The notes beneath the pieces are model-generated. The model ran no database searches. It worked only from the letters and a program-made list of their open reading frames with translations, and was not told the origin of the DNA. A stretch of DNA of 64,000 nt from Mallotus nudiflorus (lineage: Eukaryota > Streptophyta > Magnoliopsida > Malpighiales > Euphorbiaceae), in the NCBI GenBank assembly GCA_947683625.1, contig CANTUR010000003.1, positions 620,001-684,000 on the forward strand, given 5' to 3'. How positions within the stretch are numbered: the first letter of the stretch is position 1; every line of letters starts with the position of its first letter. Shown one piece after another: positions 11,984-24,346 of the stretch. A program made the position numbers and the translations under genes.

Positions 11984-14223
11984 ATGAGTGCAAATCACAT
12001 ATGGATTAATAATCAGATGATAAATGGATGTTTGACTACAAAGTTTGAAGCTAGAATTGATGAATTTATTAATTTTGCACTTAGTCATCCAGAGTTGATG
12101 GATAAAAATAGGATTAGGTGTCCATGCGATCATCGTAAATGTCAAAATCGTAATTTTCATGATGTGGATACTGTGAAATATCATCTAGCAAGGTATGGAT
12201 TCGTCCAGGGCTATTATAATTGGTATAATCATGGTGAACCTTTCATAACAGATAAAATAATTGAAAGGTTAGTAATAAAAATTACTCATATGAATTTACA
12301 ATAATAAAATAAAATATAAATGCCATAAATTAAATTAGCAATTTTAAGGGGTTTATATAGGTACTTTTAAAGGTTGAAAAATAATGTCCATAATAAAGCA
12401 AAGGTTGAAGGCTCATTGGAGTTGATTTGATGATGATAGTGGTGTGGTATTATGTTGCATTATGATGGTTGTTAACATATTTTTATAATTTATCTGTCAT
12501 TGTGTTGTTTTGTGATATTGTCATTACAATTATAAGAGGTGGCCATTCCGTAAGTCGAAGAGTTCATTCTATTGGTCATGGGGACAATGTACCATCATCA
12601 CTAGTGGATGCTCTTACATCCACTTCCCTACTGGCTCTTGGTTTACTCCTTAACTTGGATGTGGGCACACCATCATTTGTCCCACAAATTGAGCCAGAGT
12701 CTTCAATAGGATCAACACCAGCCGAGTCTTCACAGACATACGGTAGTACACAAATGGGAAATACAATTTCCCCAGATAACATGTATGAAGTAAATTATTT
12801 ATTCTGACAATTTTAGAGAAAGCATTATATAATGTAAATAACTTTACTTTAACATTTGCTTTATTATATATTTTATAATCAGGTTTTCACCAAGTAATAG
12901 GACTTCAACTGAAATTACTAAGATATTTTGGGAGAGGCTAGACAAGGAAGGTGCAATATGAAGCTTAGTGCCTCAGACCACTAAAGAGTTTTATTGGGAG
13001 GAATTTAAGGTAAATTTTTTTTAATATTTGTAATATGTAGTTGTAGTGTTTTGAATATGGTTGTATCATATTATTATTTATCCTAAGTGTATTCTTATTT
13101 TAATAGGAATATGTTATGTGTAATAGTAATTAATAAATTATTTTTGCAAAAAGTATGTCAATGAGATGAAGCAAAGACGCCAGCAGTGAAGAAAGGTTTT
13201 TATAAGGTGGCAGCAAAAAGATATAAAGATATGTTGTGCAAGACACGAATTGAAGGAAAGAAGGACAAAGAAATACCGGAAGATGTATGGGATATTGGAA
13301 TACCTCGGTATATAAAACAAATATGAAAAAGCTGTAAAAAATCATTACACAGAGAAAGGTGGACTAGGCCTGGGACTTTCTACATATCCAAGTAGTTCTA
13401 GATCAACAATTGAACACTGCATTGCTTTGGTAATAATTTGAATTTCATAATTTTCAAAAAAAGCTTAAATTATTTTTTTGTACAAATGCTTACAAAAAAA
13501 AAATTGATAGAAAAAGGAGTTACAATGGGCTCTTACTCTATTTGAAGTATTTAAGAAATTGCACACAAAAAAGGATGGATCTTTTGTTGATAAAAGATCC
13601 AAGAATATCAATGTAAGATATATATTAGATAGTTACTATATAATTTTTCATTTTATCTTTGAAATTTTTTATACACATTTGCAAAAAAATGTTAATAAAA
13701 AATAATCATTAATGATAATTATGTAGGATACTGTGGAGAGCATGGTTGTTTTTGCTTCTCAGCCAATGGATGGGTCTACAGAGCCTGTGGAGTTAGACGT
13801 GAGCCAAATATATCTGCAGGTTGCAAGAAGTGAAAAAAAGAGGCGAGCATATGGGCTCAACTCTCAGGCATTCGCATTTTACCTTGAGACTTTCAACAGT
13901 TCATCAACCACTTCATAATATGATTTATAGTGGATAACTGGTTCCAATAACATATGGATGAAGTGGTGGAGTAGAAGGTGGAATTATGAGTTCAAGAACT
14001 CTAAGAAAAGATGAATGAAGACATGCGAATATATAAAGAGCAAGTACAATGTGATCAACAAAAGATGAATAAAGATATGAGAAAATATAAAGAGCAAGTC
14101 GAACGTGATCAACGTGAAATGCAGGAACACATGGAGAACTTTATGTGTATGTTTTCATAATCTCAACCTAGCTCTCAGCTTCCACCATTTACAGGTCCAA
14201 ATCATGATGATACAGGTTTATAA
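11984..14223 (+). pseudogene. CACTA TNPA-like gene with transposase-associated domain (degenerate)
   Basis: The first recognisable exon (11984-12268, donor AG|GTTAGT) encodes a plant transposase-associated domain: EFINFALSHPELMDKNRIRC, cysteines CPCDHRKC, then VKYHLARYGFVQGYYNW and HGEP. Later exons match the En/Spm TNPA-like (plant transposase Ptta/En/Spm) pattern: about 12893-13008 (EITKIFWERLDKEG, then TKEFYWEEFK), about 13190-13325 (KDMLCKTRIEGK, IPEDVWD), 13507-13612 (FKKLHTKKDGSFVDKRSKNI) and 13726-13917 (VARSEKKRRAYGLNSQAFAF), followed by a coiled-coil tail with repeated KEQV..DQ..M units to about 14160. A stop interrupts the WERLDKEGAI exon and other stops or shifts lie in the third and last exons. 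No DDE transposase follows. Exon limits are approximate. Confidence 0.8.
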
Positions 14224-14486
14224 TCATTTTGCATAATTGATGATGTTGTTAATTTGGATAACTAATATTGTTAAGTTGTGTGGGTTTTATGTTTGGAATA
14301 ATGTATTGAATTTATGGTTGTTTTAAAATAGATGTGTAATGTTATAAAAAATATGAAATGGTATTTGATTTCAATTATTTGTTTAAATTTCTAAATTACT
14401 ATAATTTGATTTCGAACAATATTTAATGTTATATTAGGTACTAAATTTGATTTCAAGTGACAAAATATGATTTTTTTTTCAATTTG

Positions 14487-14755
14487 CTAAATTAGCGATG
14501 GATGTAATTATCTATCATTAATTTTAGTGACGCATTTAGAAAATCAGTTGCTACTTTAGCGATGGACAATTACATCCGTCACTAATTTTACTGACGGATT
14601 TTTGAAATCTATCGCTAATTTGGCAATAGATTTTCGAATTTTGTTGCTAAAATCTAACGATGGATAAAAATTCATCGTCAATTCCATCGCTAAGAGTTTT
14701 AGTGATGGATTTCCTTGTTTTAGTGATGAAAAAATCCGTCGCTAAAATGACTTTT
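14487..14755. repeat. CACTA right subterminal repeat array
   Basis: Same motif family as the left array (GCGATGGAT, CATCGCTAA, ATCCGTCGCTA) in mixed orientation, running up to the right terminus. Its presence at both ends supports a single element. Confidence 0.8.
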
Positions 14756-14767
14756 TTAGTAGTGTAA

Positions 14768-15475
14768 TATTTTCAACTAAATTACAATTTAATTAATTTA
14801 ATTTTTACTAGTGATAAAATAATAATAATGATAAAAGAAGCTATTGGAAAATTTAAAAGGAAACTGTATTAATTTTTAAAGTTTAATACAAAATAAAAGT
14901 AGACTAAAAGGACAATAAAACTTTTGCAAAAACTAAAGAAAATGATAGTAGATGCTACTGATTGATTGAAAATGATTGTAGGTTGATTATAGATGATTGG
15001 AGATTTTGATAGATATTGGATATGCTGATGATGACCCCTCTCTATCGATTTATACTGTTAGAATTTATTTCTCTAAATAATTGTCACAGTTCAGAAGTCC
15101 TTTAGTTTTGGAGATTAAATTCACGTAGTAAATTCTTATAACTCCAAATGCTATTTTTTACCAAGCAAGCAATGAATAGTTGCTTCTAGATTTCTCTAGC
15201 TCTTATCCTCTAAGTCATATTGGACCTTAATTAATCATGTAGGATTTTTAATTTTAAATCATATTAAAAAAATAATAAGCTTACAATTTTTAGCCCAAAA
15301 TTCAATTTGGGTACAAACAATGCCCCTTACATGTTGTTAGCTTGGGTCAAGCCCAATGATAATAAACATGTAATCAAGCCCATTGCAAGGCCCATTTCCA
15401 CATATAAAACACATAAAATATGAATTTTGTAATCAAAATTTCACCTTTTTCATCTATTTTTTTTCTTTTACTCTC
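14768..15475. other. AT-rich DNA right of the CACTA element, possibly part of outer element D
   Basis: No gene. Holds a near-palindrome CCCAAAATTCAATTTGGG at about 15297-15314 and repeated GGCCCA/GCCCA words at 15340-15400, a flavour common in plant LTRs and leaders. It may be an LTR remnant of the outermost gypsy element, but no matching second copy is in the window to prove it. Confidence 0.35.
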
Positions 15476-15964
15476 ATGCCTAAACCTAAGGTAAAACTTG
15501 GTGAGCTAGATCAATATTACTAGAGGGTAATTACTCCTTGTGATACCAAATAACTAGAAGAAGAAAGCAAATGTGAATTAGCCCATCAAGACCATTTAGA
15601 GAGAAAATGGGACAAATGTGTATGGGCTAAAATATATTATGGTCATGAGACTTCATCTTCTTCTCTAAAACACTTTCCAAAATCACCAACTCAAAACTCA
15701 AATCCCCAAAACCAAAATTTGAATTTTTCAATTAATGATCATTTACCTCCACACAACAACCATCATCCTTCAATTCCTCCAATTATTCCTTAAGAATTAA
15801 GTTTAAAAGAATCAAATCCCTAAGGAAAATCTTCCCAAAATTTATTTGCTAAAAAATCTAGTTATTTAAAACCTCTAATTTTAACCTCTCTTCCTTTAAT
15901 TTCTTCTCTTAATCAAGAACCCATATCCCCAGAATCTAAAAATTTCCAATTTGAGCAAGAGTAA
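15476..15964 (+). pseudogene. Degenerate ORF of unknown family
   Basis: From an ATG at 15476 one frame runs 162 codons to a TAA at 15962 with a few internal stops (for example after QYY and after DTK). It begins MPKPKVKLGELDQYY and becomes rich in Ser, Pro and Asn. It is preceded by a leader-like AT-rich stretch. It lies on the same strand and upstream of the PMD pseudogene at 24347 and could be a first exon or a separate antisense ORF of the outer element. Family not recognised. Confidence 0.35.
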
Positions 15965-17165
15965 TCTCCAAAAAAATTTTAATTTTCCAAAATCACTTCC
16001 ATCTTTTTCTTCTTCTTTCCCCTTTTTCTCTTCCCCTTCCTTTCTTTTCTTTTCTTTTTCCTCTTATTCACTTTACGGCCACCTCTCAATCGATGAATAG
16101 TAGCACATCAATACCACCTCGCCTGGGTAGTAGCTCCCTGCTGATTCACTAGCCCCGATGAGCCTTTACTCTCTACGAGTAGCACCACTGTTGCTATTTA
16201 CAGCGTCACTAAGTAGAGTGATGTTACTATTGCTGCCGCACGTGATTCATAGGGCATCGAACACCCTTCGCTTAGCATTCTCTATACCCATCATTGTTGG
16301 CTCAAGCCTTCATCACTAGACCTCCTTTTGACGTTGGTGATTCCTTCAAATAGAGCTAATAACAAAAATAGGGATATTGTCTTAAGTTGTTTTTATCTTT
16401 AATTTAACATTTTCTTACTCTTCTCTTGGTTTTTCAATTTTTGCAAATCATTCTCACAAGTTTGGATTAATTCCTTAAGAAATATTCTTCTCCTAAAACT
16501 ATTTCAAAAAAAAGAGGTAAATTTATTTTCTTCCCTCTTTATATTTTTGAATAAATTTATTTAAGAACTAGACTTGAGATTAATTTGTGCATTCTTATGA
16601 TTTTAGTTACTTGATGTTTGTAATATATATGAGTCTCTTTTAGAGAATATTTAGCCAAAGATTGACTTCATTTTATGACTTTTCTTAAAAATTGCATTCT
16701 TATGATCATAGCCAAAATTAATCCATGTATATTTTAGTTTCTTTTTAAATCTATTTGTGAAATGAATAATTAGCCAAAAATAATTTTTACTTTGGTTTTG
16801 ATTCAATATTGTATTTATTTTTAGATGAACAATCCATGTGTCATAATTTGGCTATTCATTTATGAGTTCTTATTGTATCAATGATATTCATTGAATATTT
16901 GACCAAGTGCTATATCTTTGGGTGTTTTGATGAACAATTTAAGATGTGTGTAAATTTTAATAAAAAATTTGGCTTTTCTAATCTTGCTCATTTGCCTTAT
17001 TAATTGCTTTTATTTTAGCTTTATTTTGGTAACTCTTATGCCAAAATAATTTTACACCTTCAAGTTGTATGAAACTTTGGTTCAATCATTTAGCCAAGTG
17101 AATTTGATCATATTTTTGCCTAAATGTAATCCCAATTCCTTTGACTACTTAGCTTTAGCAAAAGT
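15965..17165. other. Non-coding stretch between the degenerate ORF and element E
   Basis: Pyrimidine-rich 16000-16080, a GC-richer stretch at 16080-16340 with no clear frame, then AT-rich DNA with repeated words around TAGCCAAA (for example near 16651, 16772 and 17092). Similar TAGCCAAAATAA words occur right of element E near 24120, which suggests the two flanks belong to one older sequence split by E. Confidence 0.4.
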
Positions 17166-18186
17166 TAATGTGATCTTAAACTCAAAACCAAGGTTTAATG
17201 ATCCACAAGATCCATTGCAAGTCCAACAAGGCCCAATGACAAGGTTAAAAACTAAGAAATTATAAGAAGCCTTATTAATCTTCATTCAAGGTATTTAGTA
17301 AGACTAAGAACTTCAAAGTACAATTAAAATCAATAAGGAGGCCCAAATAGTCTTATTTACCACATAAAAATAAATGAATTTGGAGGGCTAATAGTTAGTG
17401 GGATTTAAAGTGTGGGCCTTAAAGTGTGTTAGTGGATATTTACATAATTAATAATGAATAGGATTTAAAAGTGTAGGGCTTAAAGTGTGTTAGTAGATAT
17501 TTATAGAATTAATAATGAGTGGGAATTTAAATAATTAATAATGAGTGCGGTCTAAAGTGTGTTAATAGGAATTTACATAATTAAAAGTTAGTGGGATTTA
17601 AAATGTGTTAGTGGGAATCTACATAATTAATGGCTATAATTGTAAGTTAGTAGGGTAAGATTATCTTATGTTTTCATATTTAGAGTAGTAGTATGAGCTT
17701 GGTCTTTCATGTATATAAAAAAGACCTCATTTCATTGTAAGACATATATTGAATTTGAGTTATAAAATGTTGAGTTTCTTTTGGTGAGGAATTTGCTTTG
17801 AAGTTCTTATATGAACTTTATGACTTATCAAGCCTAGTGAGGTTTGTGGTGTCAAAATCCAAAAATCTTGTCTTCTTTTTCATCTTTCAAACTTGTTTTT
17901 ATTTGTTTATGTTGAAGACTTCAAAGTCTATTGAAGTTTTATCAATTGTCTAAGGGTATTAATTCTTTCCATTGCAAGTTTATCATAGCTCTTTAGTTAT
18001 TGGGGAGCTTGAATGAAGGGTTAATGATCTTATTCTAACTTGTTAAGATCTAAAATAGCTTTTCTTTTCTCATTCTTGAAAGATCCTATAACATAATTAT
18101 AAAAGGTGATAAATTCTAATCATCAAGTTTATCATAGTATTGAAACTATTAGGGAGCTTGGGGTATGAATCTATTGATTTCCTTCA
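17166..18186 (+). repeat. Left LTR of element E
   Basis: Begins (T)AATGTGATC, where the right copy has TGATGTGATC. Near its 5' end it carries the same short in-frame stretch (DPLQVQQGPMTR) that ends the polyprotein at the right LTR. Ends about CCTTCA next to the primer-binding site. Confidence 0.85.
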
Positions 18187-18190
18187 TTTT

Positions 18191-18205
18191 TAGTATTAGA
18201 GCTTT
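18191..18205 (+). other. Primer-binding site of element E (tRNA-iMet type, mutated)
   Basis: TAGTATTAGAGCTTT at the end of the left LTR is two transitions away from the usual TGGTATCAGAGC used by plant retrotransposons primed by initiator Met-tRNA. Confidence 0.75.
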
Positions 18206-18693
18206 GGCTTAAGATTGAGGTTTGCTTATCCCTTTTATTTTTTATTTAATTATTGATATCTTGTTTCTTTTTATCTTAAGTTTCTATCTACCATTGTTCT
18301 TGTGACCTATCTTCTTATGTTCTTGTTCAAGTGTTCTTTCTTCATCTTTTCTTTGTCTAAACTAAATATTATTACAAAAAAATAAAACAAAATAAAAAAA
18401 ATCTTGCATAAAGAAAAAGAGTGTCTAGTTGTTATTTGTCCTTATTCATTTCTTTAGCCTACCTTTTTATTTTCTTATGGCCTACCTAAAAAAAATTCAC
18501 TCCATTGATTGCTACATTCTTGAATTTAATTGATTTAAGAATCTTAGTTCATCTAAGAACCCATAAAGCAAATTAAGAGTGGTAAAGGTAGGAGTGTCTG
18601 AGATTATTAGAGTGGATAAAAGCCAAAATTTGAGTGCAAACACATGAAGGAGTATTGTGAGGTTTTATTTCTATCCATATTTCTTGTCTTAAT

Positions 18694-19640
18694 AATGTCT
18701 AAGGATACAAGCATATCATCATCAAATGACCAAGCCATGCAACAATAATTTGAAAGGATGTTTAGGGTGATGGAAGGAGTCAATGAAAGGATAGAAAGGC
18801 ATAGTGGCATTCTAAACCAATTATAGGAAATGCCTAGACAAAAGAGACAACCATCAATTGAGCAAGAGGGGGATAATGGTAGAGATGACTTAGAGGATGA
18901 CTAAATCACTTTGGTTGGACATTATAAGAGGCAAGCTAGGAGAGGTTATTGAAGATATAGATTGCAACCTTGGCAGTGTAAAAATGAAAATTCCTTCATC
19001 CTAAGGAAGAAATGATCTTGATGTTTACCTTTAATAGGAGAGGAAGGTTGATATCATTTTTTAATGTCATAACTATTTGGATGAGAAAAAGGTAAAATTG
19101 GCAACCGTTGAATTTTGTGACTATAATATTGTTTAGTAGGATCAATTTTGTATGGAAAGGAGAAGATATGGAGAAACACCTAAAGAATCTTGAAGAGAGG
19201 AGAAGCAAATCATGAGGAGAAGATTCATACCTAGCCATTACTATAGGGAGCTTCATCAAAGACTTCAAACCTTGAACCAAGGAAATATGAGTGTGGAGGA
19301 GTACTACAAAGAGATGAGATGCTCATAATTAAAGCTAATGTGGAGAAGATCAAGAAGCCACCATGTCAAGGTTCTTGAATGACTTAAAAAAAAACATAAC
19401 TGATCATGTTGATTTTCATCATTATGTGGAGATAGAAGACTTTGTGAACTTAGCTATGAAGGTAGAAAAACAACTCAAAGGAAAAAGGTATGATTCTAAA
19501 CCAACTTTGGGTTCTACTTCTTCTTCTTTTTAGGATAAAAAGGATGATAAAAATATTACTAAGTCAAAAAGGGATGAAAATAAAAATAAAAGTGACTTAG
19601 GTAATAAGGTAAAGAGAGACAAAACCAACCCAAACTAGGG
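18694..19640 (+). pseudogene. Element E gag pseudogene
   Basis: Starts MSKDTSISSSNDQAMQQ. Gag-type segments are spread over frames: the RMFRVMEGVNERI helix, then TMSRFLNDLKKNITDHV and HHYVEIEDFVNLAMKVEKQL, a signature of gypsy gag proteins. Multiple stops and shifts. A zinc knuckle (CFKCLGHGHIARES) lies just after, with the last Cys replaced by Ser. The leader between the primer-binding site and the gag start (18206-18693) has no gene. Confidence 0.8.
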
Positions 19641-22600
19641 AGGTTTAATGTTTTAAATGTTTGGGGCATGGGCATATTGCTAGGGAATCTCCAAATAGAA
19701 AAACTATAATATTAAAGGATGGTAATTTTGAATCTAAAAGTGAGAAGGAGAGTAATTATAAAATACCACCTTTAGAAGATTATAGTGATGTTGAGTATAC
19801 TAAAGGTGATAATTTAGTTGTACAAAGAACTTTGAGTGTGAAAAACAAAAGAGAAGACCATGGGGAACAAAGGGAAATTTTATTTCATACTCATTATTTG
19901 ATTTCTAAAAAATTTTGCAATATGATTATTAATGGAGGGAGTTGTACTAATGTTGCAAGCACCTTACTAATGGAGAAATTAAGGTTGCCTCTTATTAAGC
20001 ATCCAAAACCATACAAATTATAATGGCTTAATGATAGTGGTTTGGTAAAGGTAAGCAAACAAGTGGTAATTTCTTTTTCAGTTGCTAGATATAAGGATAA
20101 GGTGTTGTGTGATGTTGTACCAATGTTTATGGCCCATATGTTATTAGGAAGCCCTTCGTAACATGATAGGAGAGTAAATTATAATGGTTTCAAAAATAGG
20201 TATTCATTGATTATGGATGGAAAAGGATTAATCTTGGACCATCAAAGGATATTTTTGAAGACCAACAACATATAAAGGAACAATATAAAGAACCTTCTTT
20301 GGGGAGGGAAATCCTTAAGAGAAAAGAAAAATGTGAGGTGAGTGAGCCTAAACAATAACCTTTCAAACTTGACTAAAATGGGAAATCCAAGGGGAGATAA
20401 AATAAGATTCTAAAGAAAAATAAATGAGTGCTTTTGCTACAATGAGAGATGTGAGGGAAGTCAAGTCTTTGAGCCACCCTTTACTTGTACTCTTGTGTAA
20501 GGATGTTTTTATCATTTCTAATTAAATAACCAATGGTTTGCCTAGTGTTCAATGCCTCTTTGGGTTTAAATAATGCACCAAGCACTTTTATGAGGCTAAT
20601 GAATAATGTTTTAAGACCATTCATTGGAACATTTTTTATTGTGTATTTTGATGATATCTTGGTTCATACCAAAACTTTAGATGAGTAGGTCCAACATTTA
20701 AAGTATGTTTTTGATGTTTTGAGAAATGAGAAGTTGTACGAAAATCTAAAGACATGCATGTTTTGCACTAATGAAATTACATTTCTTGGGTATATATCCA
20801 ATGATAAGGGAATTCATATGGACCAAGAAAAGGTAAGAGTAATTAAAGAATGGCCAACACTTACTAGTGTGCATGATGTTAGGAGTTTCCATGGTTTAGC
20901 TAGTTTTTATAGGAGATTCTTTATGAATTTTTCTATAATAGCTTCACCATTAACTGAATGCATAAAGAAAAATGTTGGTTTCAAGTGGGGAAAAGAGCAA
21001 AATGAGGCTTTTAACTTGCTGAAAGACAAACTTTGTAGTGCACCTTTATTATCTTTGCTCAATTTTACTAAACCTTTTAAAATTGAGTATAATGCAAGTG
21101 GCATAGGTAATAGTGGAGTCTTGATGCAAGAAGGAAAGCTTATTACTTATTTTAGTGGGAAGTTGAGTGGAGCTAGTCTACACTAACCAATATATGACAA
21201 GGAATTCTATGCATTGGTGAGAGTCCTTAAAACAAGGCAATATTACCTTAGTTATAAGGAATTCATTATTCATATCGACTATGAGTCCTTGAAGTACCTT
21301 AAAGGATAATGTAGGTTAAGCAAAAGACATGACAAATGGGTGGAGTTCATTGAATCCTTTCCATATAATATTATGTATAAGCAAGGTAAAGAGAATGTTA
21401 TAGTCGATGCTTTATCCAGAAGGTATGCATTAATCTCTAAACTTGATGCAAAATTATTGGGATTTGAGTATATAAAAAAATCTTTATCCTGATGACCATG
21501 ATTTTACTAATGTTTATGGGGCATGTGAAAAAGGGGGTTTTGAGAAGTTCTATAAATATAGGGGTTTTATTTTTAGAGAAATTAAGTTATGTGTGCCATA
21601 AAGTTCTTTGAGAGAGTTACATATGAGAGAGACACATAATGGAGGTTTGATGGGAATTTTGGGATTAAGAAGACCTTAGATGTGTTAATTAACCATTTCT
21701 TTTAGCCACACATGAAAAAGGATGTTGAGAGAGTTTGTGAAAAATGCATCACTTACAAACAAGCTAAATCCAAAGCAATGCCTCATGGTTTGTACACATC
21801 CCTACCCATACCAAATGAACCTTGGGTAGACATTTCCATGGACTTTGTTTTAGGATTACCAAGGTCCAAGAGGGAAAAGACTCTATTTTTGTTATTGTGG
21901 ACAGGTTTAGCAAGACGACACACTAATTCCATGTTATAAAATGGATGATGCAACACATATTGCAAATCTATTCTTTAAAGAAGTGGTGAGACTATATGGA
22001 GTGCCAAGAACCATAGTGAGTGATGTGATGTCAAGTTCCTAACCATTTTTGGAAGACATTATGGGGGAAAATGGGAACAAAGCTTCTCTATTCAACAACT
22101 TGTCACCAACAAACGGATGGGCAAATAGAGGTAGTGAATAAAACACATCAACACTTTTGAGAGCGCTAATTTAAAGGAATTTGAAGAATTACGAGGAATG
22201 CCTACCATATGTGGAGTTTGCCTACAATAGAAGTGTGCATGGAGCAACCAACCTTTCACCATTTGAAGTAGTTTATGGCTTCAACCTATTAACACTAATG
22301 GACTTGGTCCATTACCTATGGAGAAAGAAAATTTAGAAGGCAATAAAAGGGATGAATTTATGAAAAACCTACATGATAAAGTCAAGGCCTAATTTGAGAG
22401 GAAGACACTATAATATGAGAAGCAATACAACAAAGGAAGAAAGCAAGTGATATTTGAGGTTGGCGATTAGGTGTGGGTGCACTTGAGAAAAGAAAGGTTC
22501 TTTAACCAAAGGAAGTTTAAACTAATGCCAAAAGGAGATGGAGATTTCAAAGTGCTTAAACACACAATAATAATTCTTTCAAAGTGCTTAAACACATCAA

Positions 22601-22823
22601 TAATAATGCCTACAAGCTAAAGTTTCCAAGTGAGTATGGTAATGTAAGTGCAACTTTCAATGTTAGTGATTTATTTTTGTTTGATGTAAGTGATGAAGAT
22701 GAAGCTAATTTGATGATAAATCCTTTTGAAGAAAGGGGGAGTGATGTGATCTCAAGCTCAAAACTAAGGTATAATGATCCACAAGATCCATTGCAAGTCC
22801 AACAAGGCCCAATGACAAGGTAA
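19641..22823 (+). pseudogene. Element E pol pseudogene (PR-RT-RH-INT)
   Basis: Order seen: zinc knuckle at 19646-19690; protease with IINGGSCTNVAS at about 19923-19960 (Asn where the catalytic Asp is expected); a deletion removing the RT fingers, since only the palm from about 20540 on remains; RT box VYFDDILVH at 20641-20667; the FLGYISNDKGI and RSFHGLASFYRRF segments; RNase H with IEYNASGIGNSGV (Asn for the first catalytic Asp) and the GKENVIVDALSRR end; integrase with a CEKC zinc pair, PWVDISMDFVLGLP, and the AYNRSVHGATNLSPFEVVYG region; C-terminal part to the stop at 22821 inside the right LTR. Numerous stops. No chromodomain was seen at the C-terminus. Confidence 0.88.
22728..22741 (+). 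other. Polypurine tract of element E
   Basis: GAAGAAAGGGGGAG directly before the right LTR (TGATGTGATC), as expected for plus-strand priming. Confidence 0.8.
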
Positions 22824-23761
22824 AAAACTAAGAACTATTAAGAAGCCTTATTAATCTTCATTCAAGGTGTTTAGAAAGCCCAAGAACTTCCAAGTACAAT
22901 AAAAATCAATAAAGAGCCCTAAATAGTCTTGTTTACCACATCAAAATAAATGAATTTGGAGGGCTAATAGTTAGTGAGATTTAAAGTGTAGGACTTAAAG
23001 CGTGTTAGTGGATATTTACATAATTAATAATGAGTGGGATTTAAAAGTGTGGGGCTTAAAGTGTGTTAGTGGACATTTACATAATTAATAATGAGTGGGA
23101 ATTTAAATAATTAATAATAAGTAGGGTGTAAAGTGTGTTAGTGGGAATTTACATAATTAAAAGCTAGTGGGATTTAAAGTGTGTTAATGGGAATCTACAT
23201 AATTAATGGCTATAATTGTAAGTTAGTGGGGGTGAGATTATCTTATGTTTTCATATTTAGAGTAGTAGTATGAGCTTGGTCTTGTATGTATATAAAAAAG
23301 ACCTCATTTCATTGTAAGACATATATTGAATTTGAGCTATAAAATGTTAAGTTTCTTTTGGTGAGGAATTTGCTTTAAAGTTTTTATATGAAATTTGTGA
23401 CTTATTAAGCCTAGTGTGGTTTATGGTGTCAAAATCCAAAAATCTTTGTCTTCTTCTTCATCTTTCAAACTTATTTTTGTTTATTTATGTTGAAGACTTC
23501 AAAGTCTATTGAAATTTTATTAATTGTCTATGGGTGTTAATTCTTTCCATTGTAAGTTTATCATAGCTATTTAGCTATTAGGGAGCTTGAATTAAGGGTT
23601 AATGATCTTATTCTAACTTGGTAAGATCTAAAATAGCTTTTCTTATCTCATTCTTGAACGATCCTATAACACAATTATGGAAGGTGATAAATTATAATCA
23701 TCAAATTTATCATAGTATTGAAACTATTGGGGAGCTTGGGGTATGACTCTATTGATTTCCA
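22742..23761 (+). repeat. Right LTR of element E
   Basis: Direct repeat of the left LTR through to TTGATTTCC. The end is ragged compared with the left copy (CCTTCA there, CCA here). Confidence 0.85.
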
Positions 23762-24346
23762 TTAAAAATGGTTTAACCAAAATTAAAATTCTAGTTTTAA
23801 TATTAATTTAGCACAAGAAAATGGATTCACATTTTGGCAAATCATGTCAAAATGATTTTAAATTGCCAAAATTTTAATTCTTATAGGATTTACTCATTTA
23901 ATACACAATACTTCTTTAGTAAACTAAATTATTTCTCTTTGTGAGTCTAGCCTCTAAGGGAAAAGGCTTGCCATTTATTTTTCTACACAAATTCTACTTG
24001 TTTAGCCAATGATAACTGGTAAAATGTTGATGTATTGTTGCAAACTAGCATGTAGTTTAGAAAACTACAATCACCTATTCTTATTTTATAAAGAAAACTT
24101 ATTTATTTTAGTAAGAAATAGCCAAAATAATGTTTACGAGCACATTTCATTATATCTTAGGCATTTATTATTTTAAGACCAAATTAATTATATATTTACC
24201 CTTTATTTTGTGATCTCCTTGCCTGAAAATTATGCAAATATTTATTTGTTCTTATCTTACTGTAGACCTTGGGGATTTTTAATTTTTCTTTGAACTTAAC
24301 TTGTTTACATTTTCTTCACTGTCTATTTTATTTGTTTCTAGTAAAA
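23762..24346. other. Non-coding flank 5' of the PMD pseudogene
   Basis: AT-rich. It joins directly to the left flank of E at 17165. Contains TAGCCAAAATAA and ends with an acceptor-like pyrimidine stretch TTTGTTTCTAG before the ATG at 24347. Confidence 0.4.

Larger units (their letters stand above)
6953..14764 (+). mobile_element. CACTA (En/Spm-type) DNA transposon, deleted/non-autonomous
   Basis: The left end is CACTATAAAAAAC and the right end, on the minus strand, is CACTACTAAAAAAG, giving inverted CACTA termini. The 3-bp target duplication TAA flanks it exactly (6950-6952 and 14765-14767), as expected for the superfamily. Both ends carry arrays of a subterminal motif around TTAGCGACGGAT in both orientations. 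The interior has an AT-rich first half and a degenerate transposase-related gene in the second half (11984-14223). The large catalytic TNPD/TNP2-type transposase of autonomous members was not seen, so this copy would need help in trans. It is 7812 bp long. Confidence 0.92.
17166..23761 (+). mobile_element. Ty3/gypsy LTR retrotransposon E (degenerate)
   Basis: Two direct LTRs of about 1.0 kb (17166-18186 and 22742-23761) enclose about 4.55 kb with a primer-binding site, gag, protease, part of reverse transcriptase, RNase H and integrase in gypsy order (RT before INT). The LTRs differ by roughly 8% over the first 240 bp by eye, so this is an old copy. All ORFs are broken. The flanks share only TTAA with certainty (GTTAA left, ATTAA right), so the target duplication is imperfect. 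It sits inside sequence assigned to outer element D. Confidence 0.9.

Noticed and set aside
13130..13345. Minus-strand ORFs of 60-71 codons across 13130-13345
   Set aside because: Complement of the TNPA-like exons; hydrophobic look comes from AT-rich antisense.
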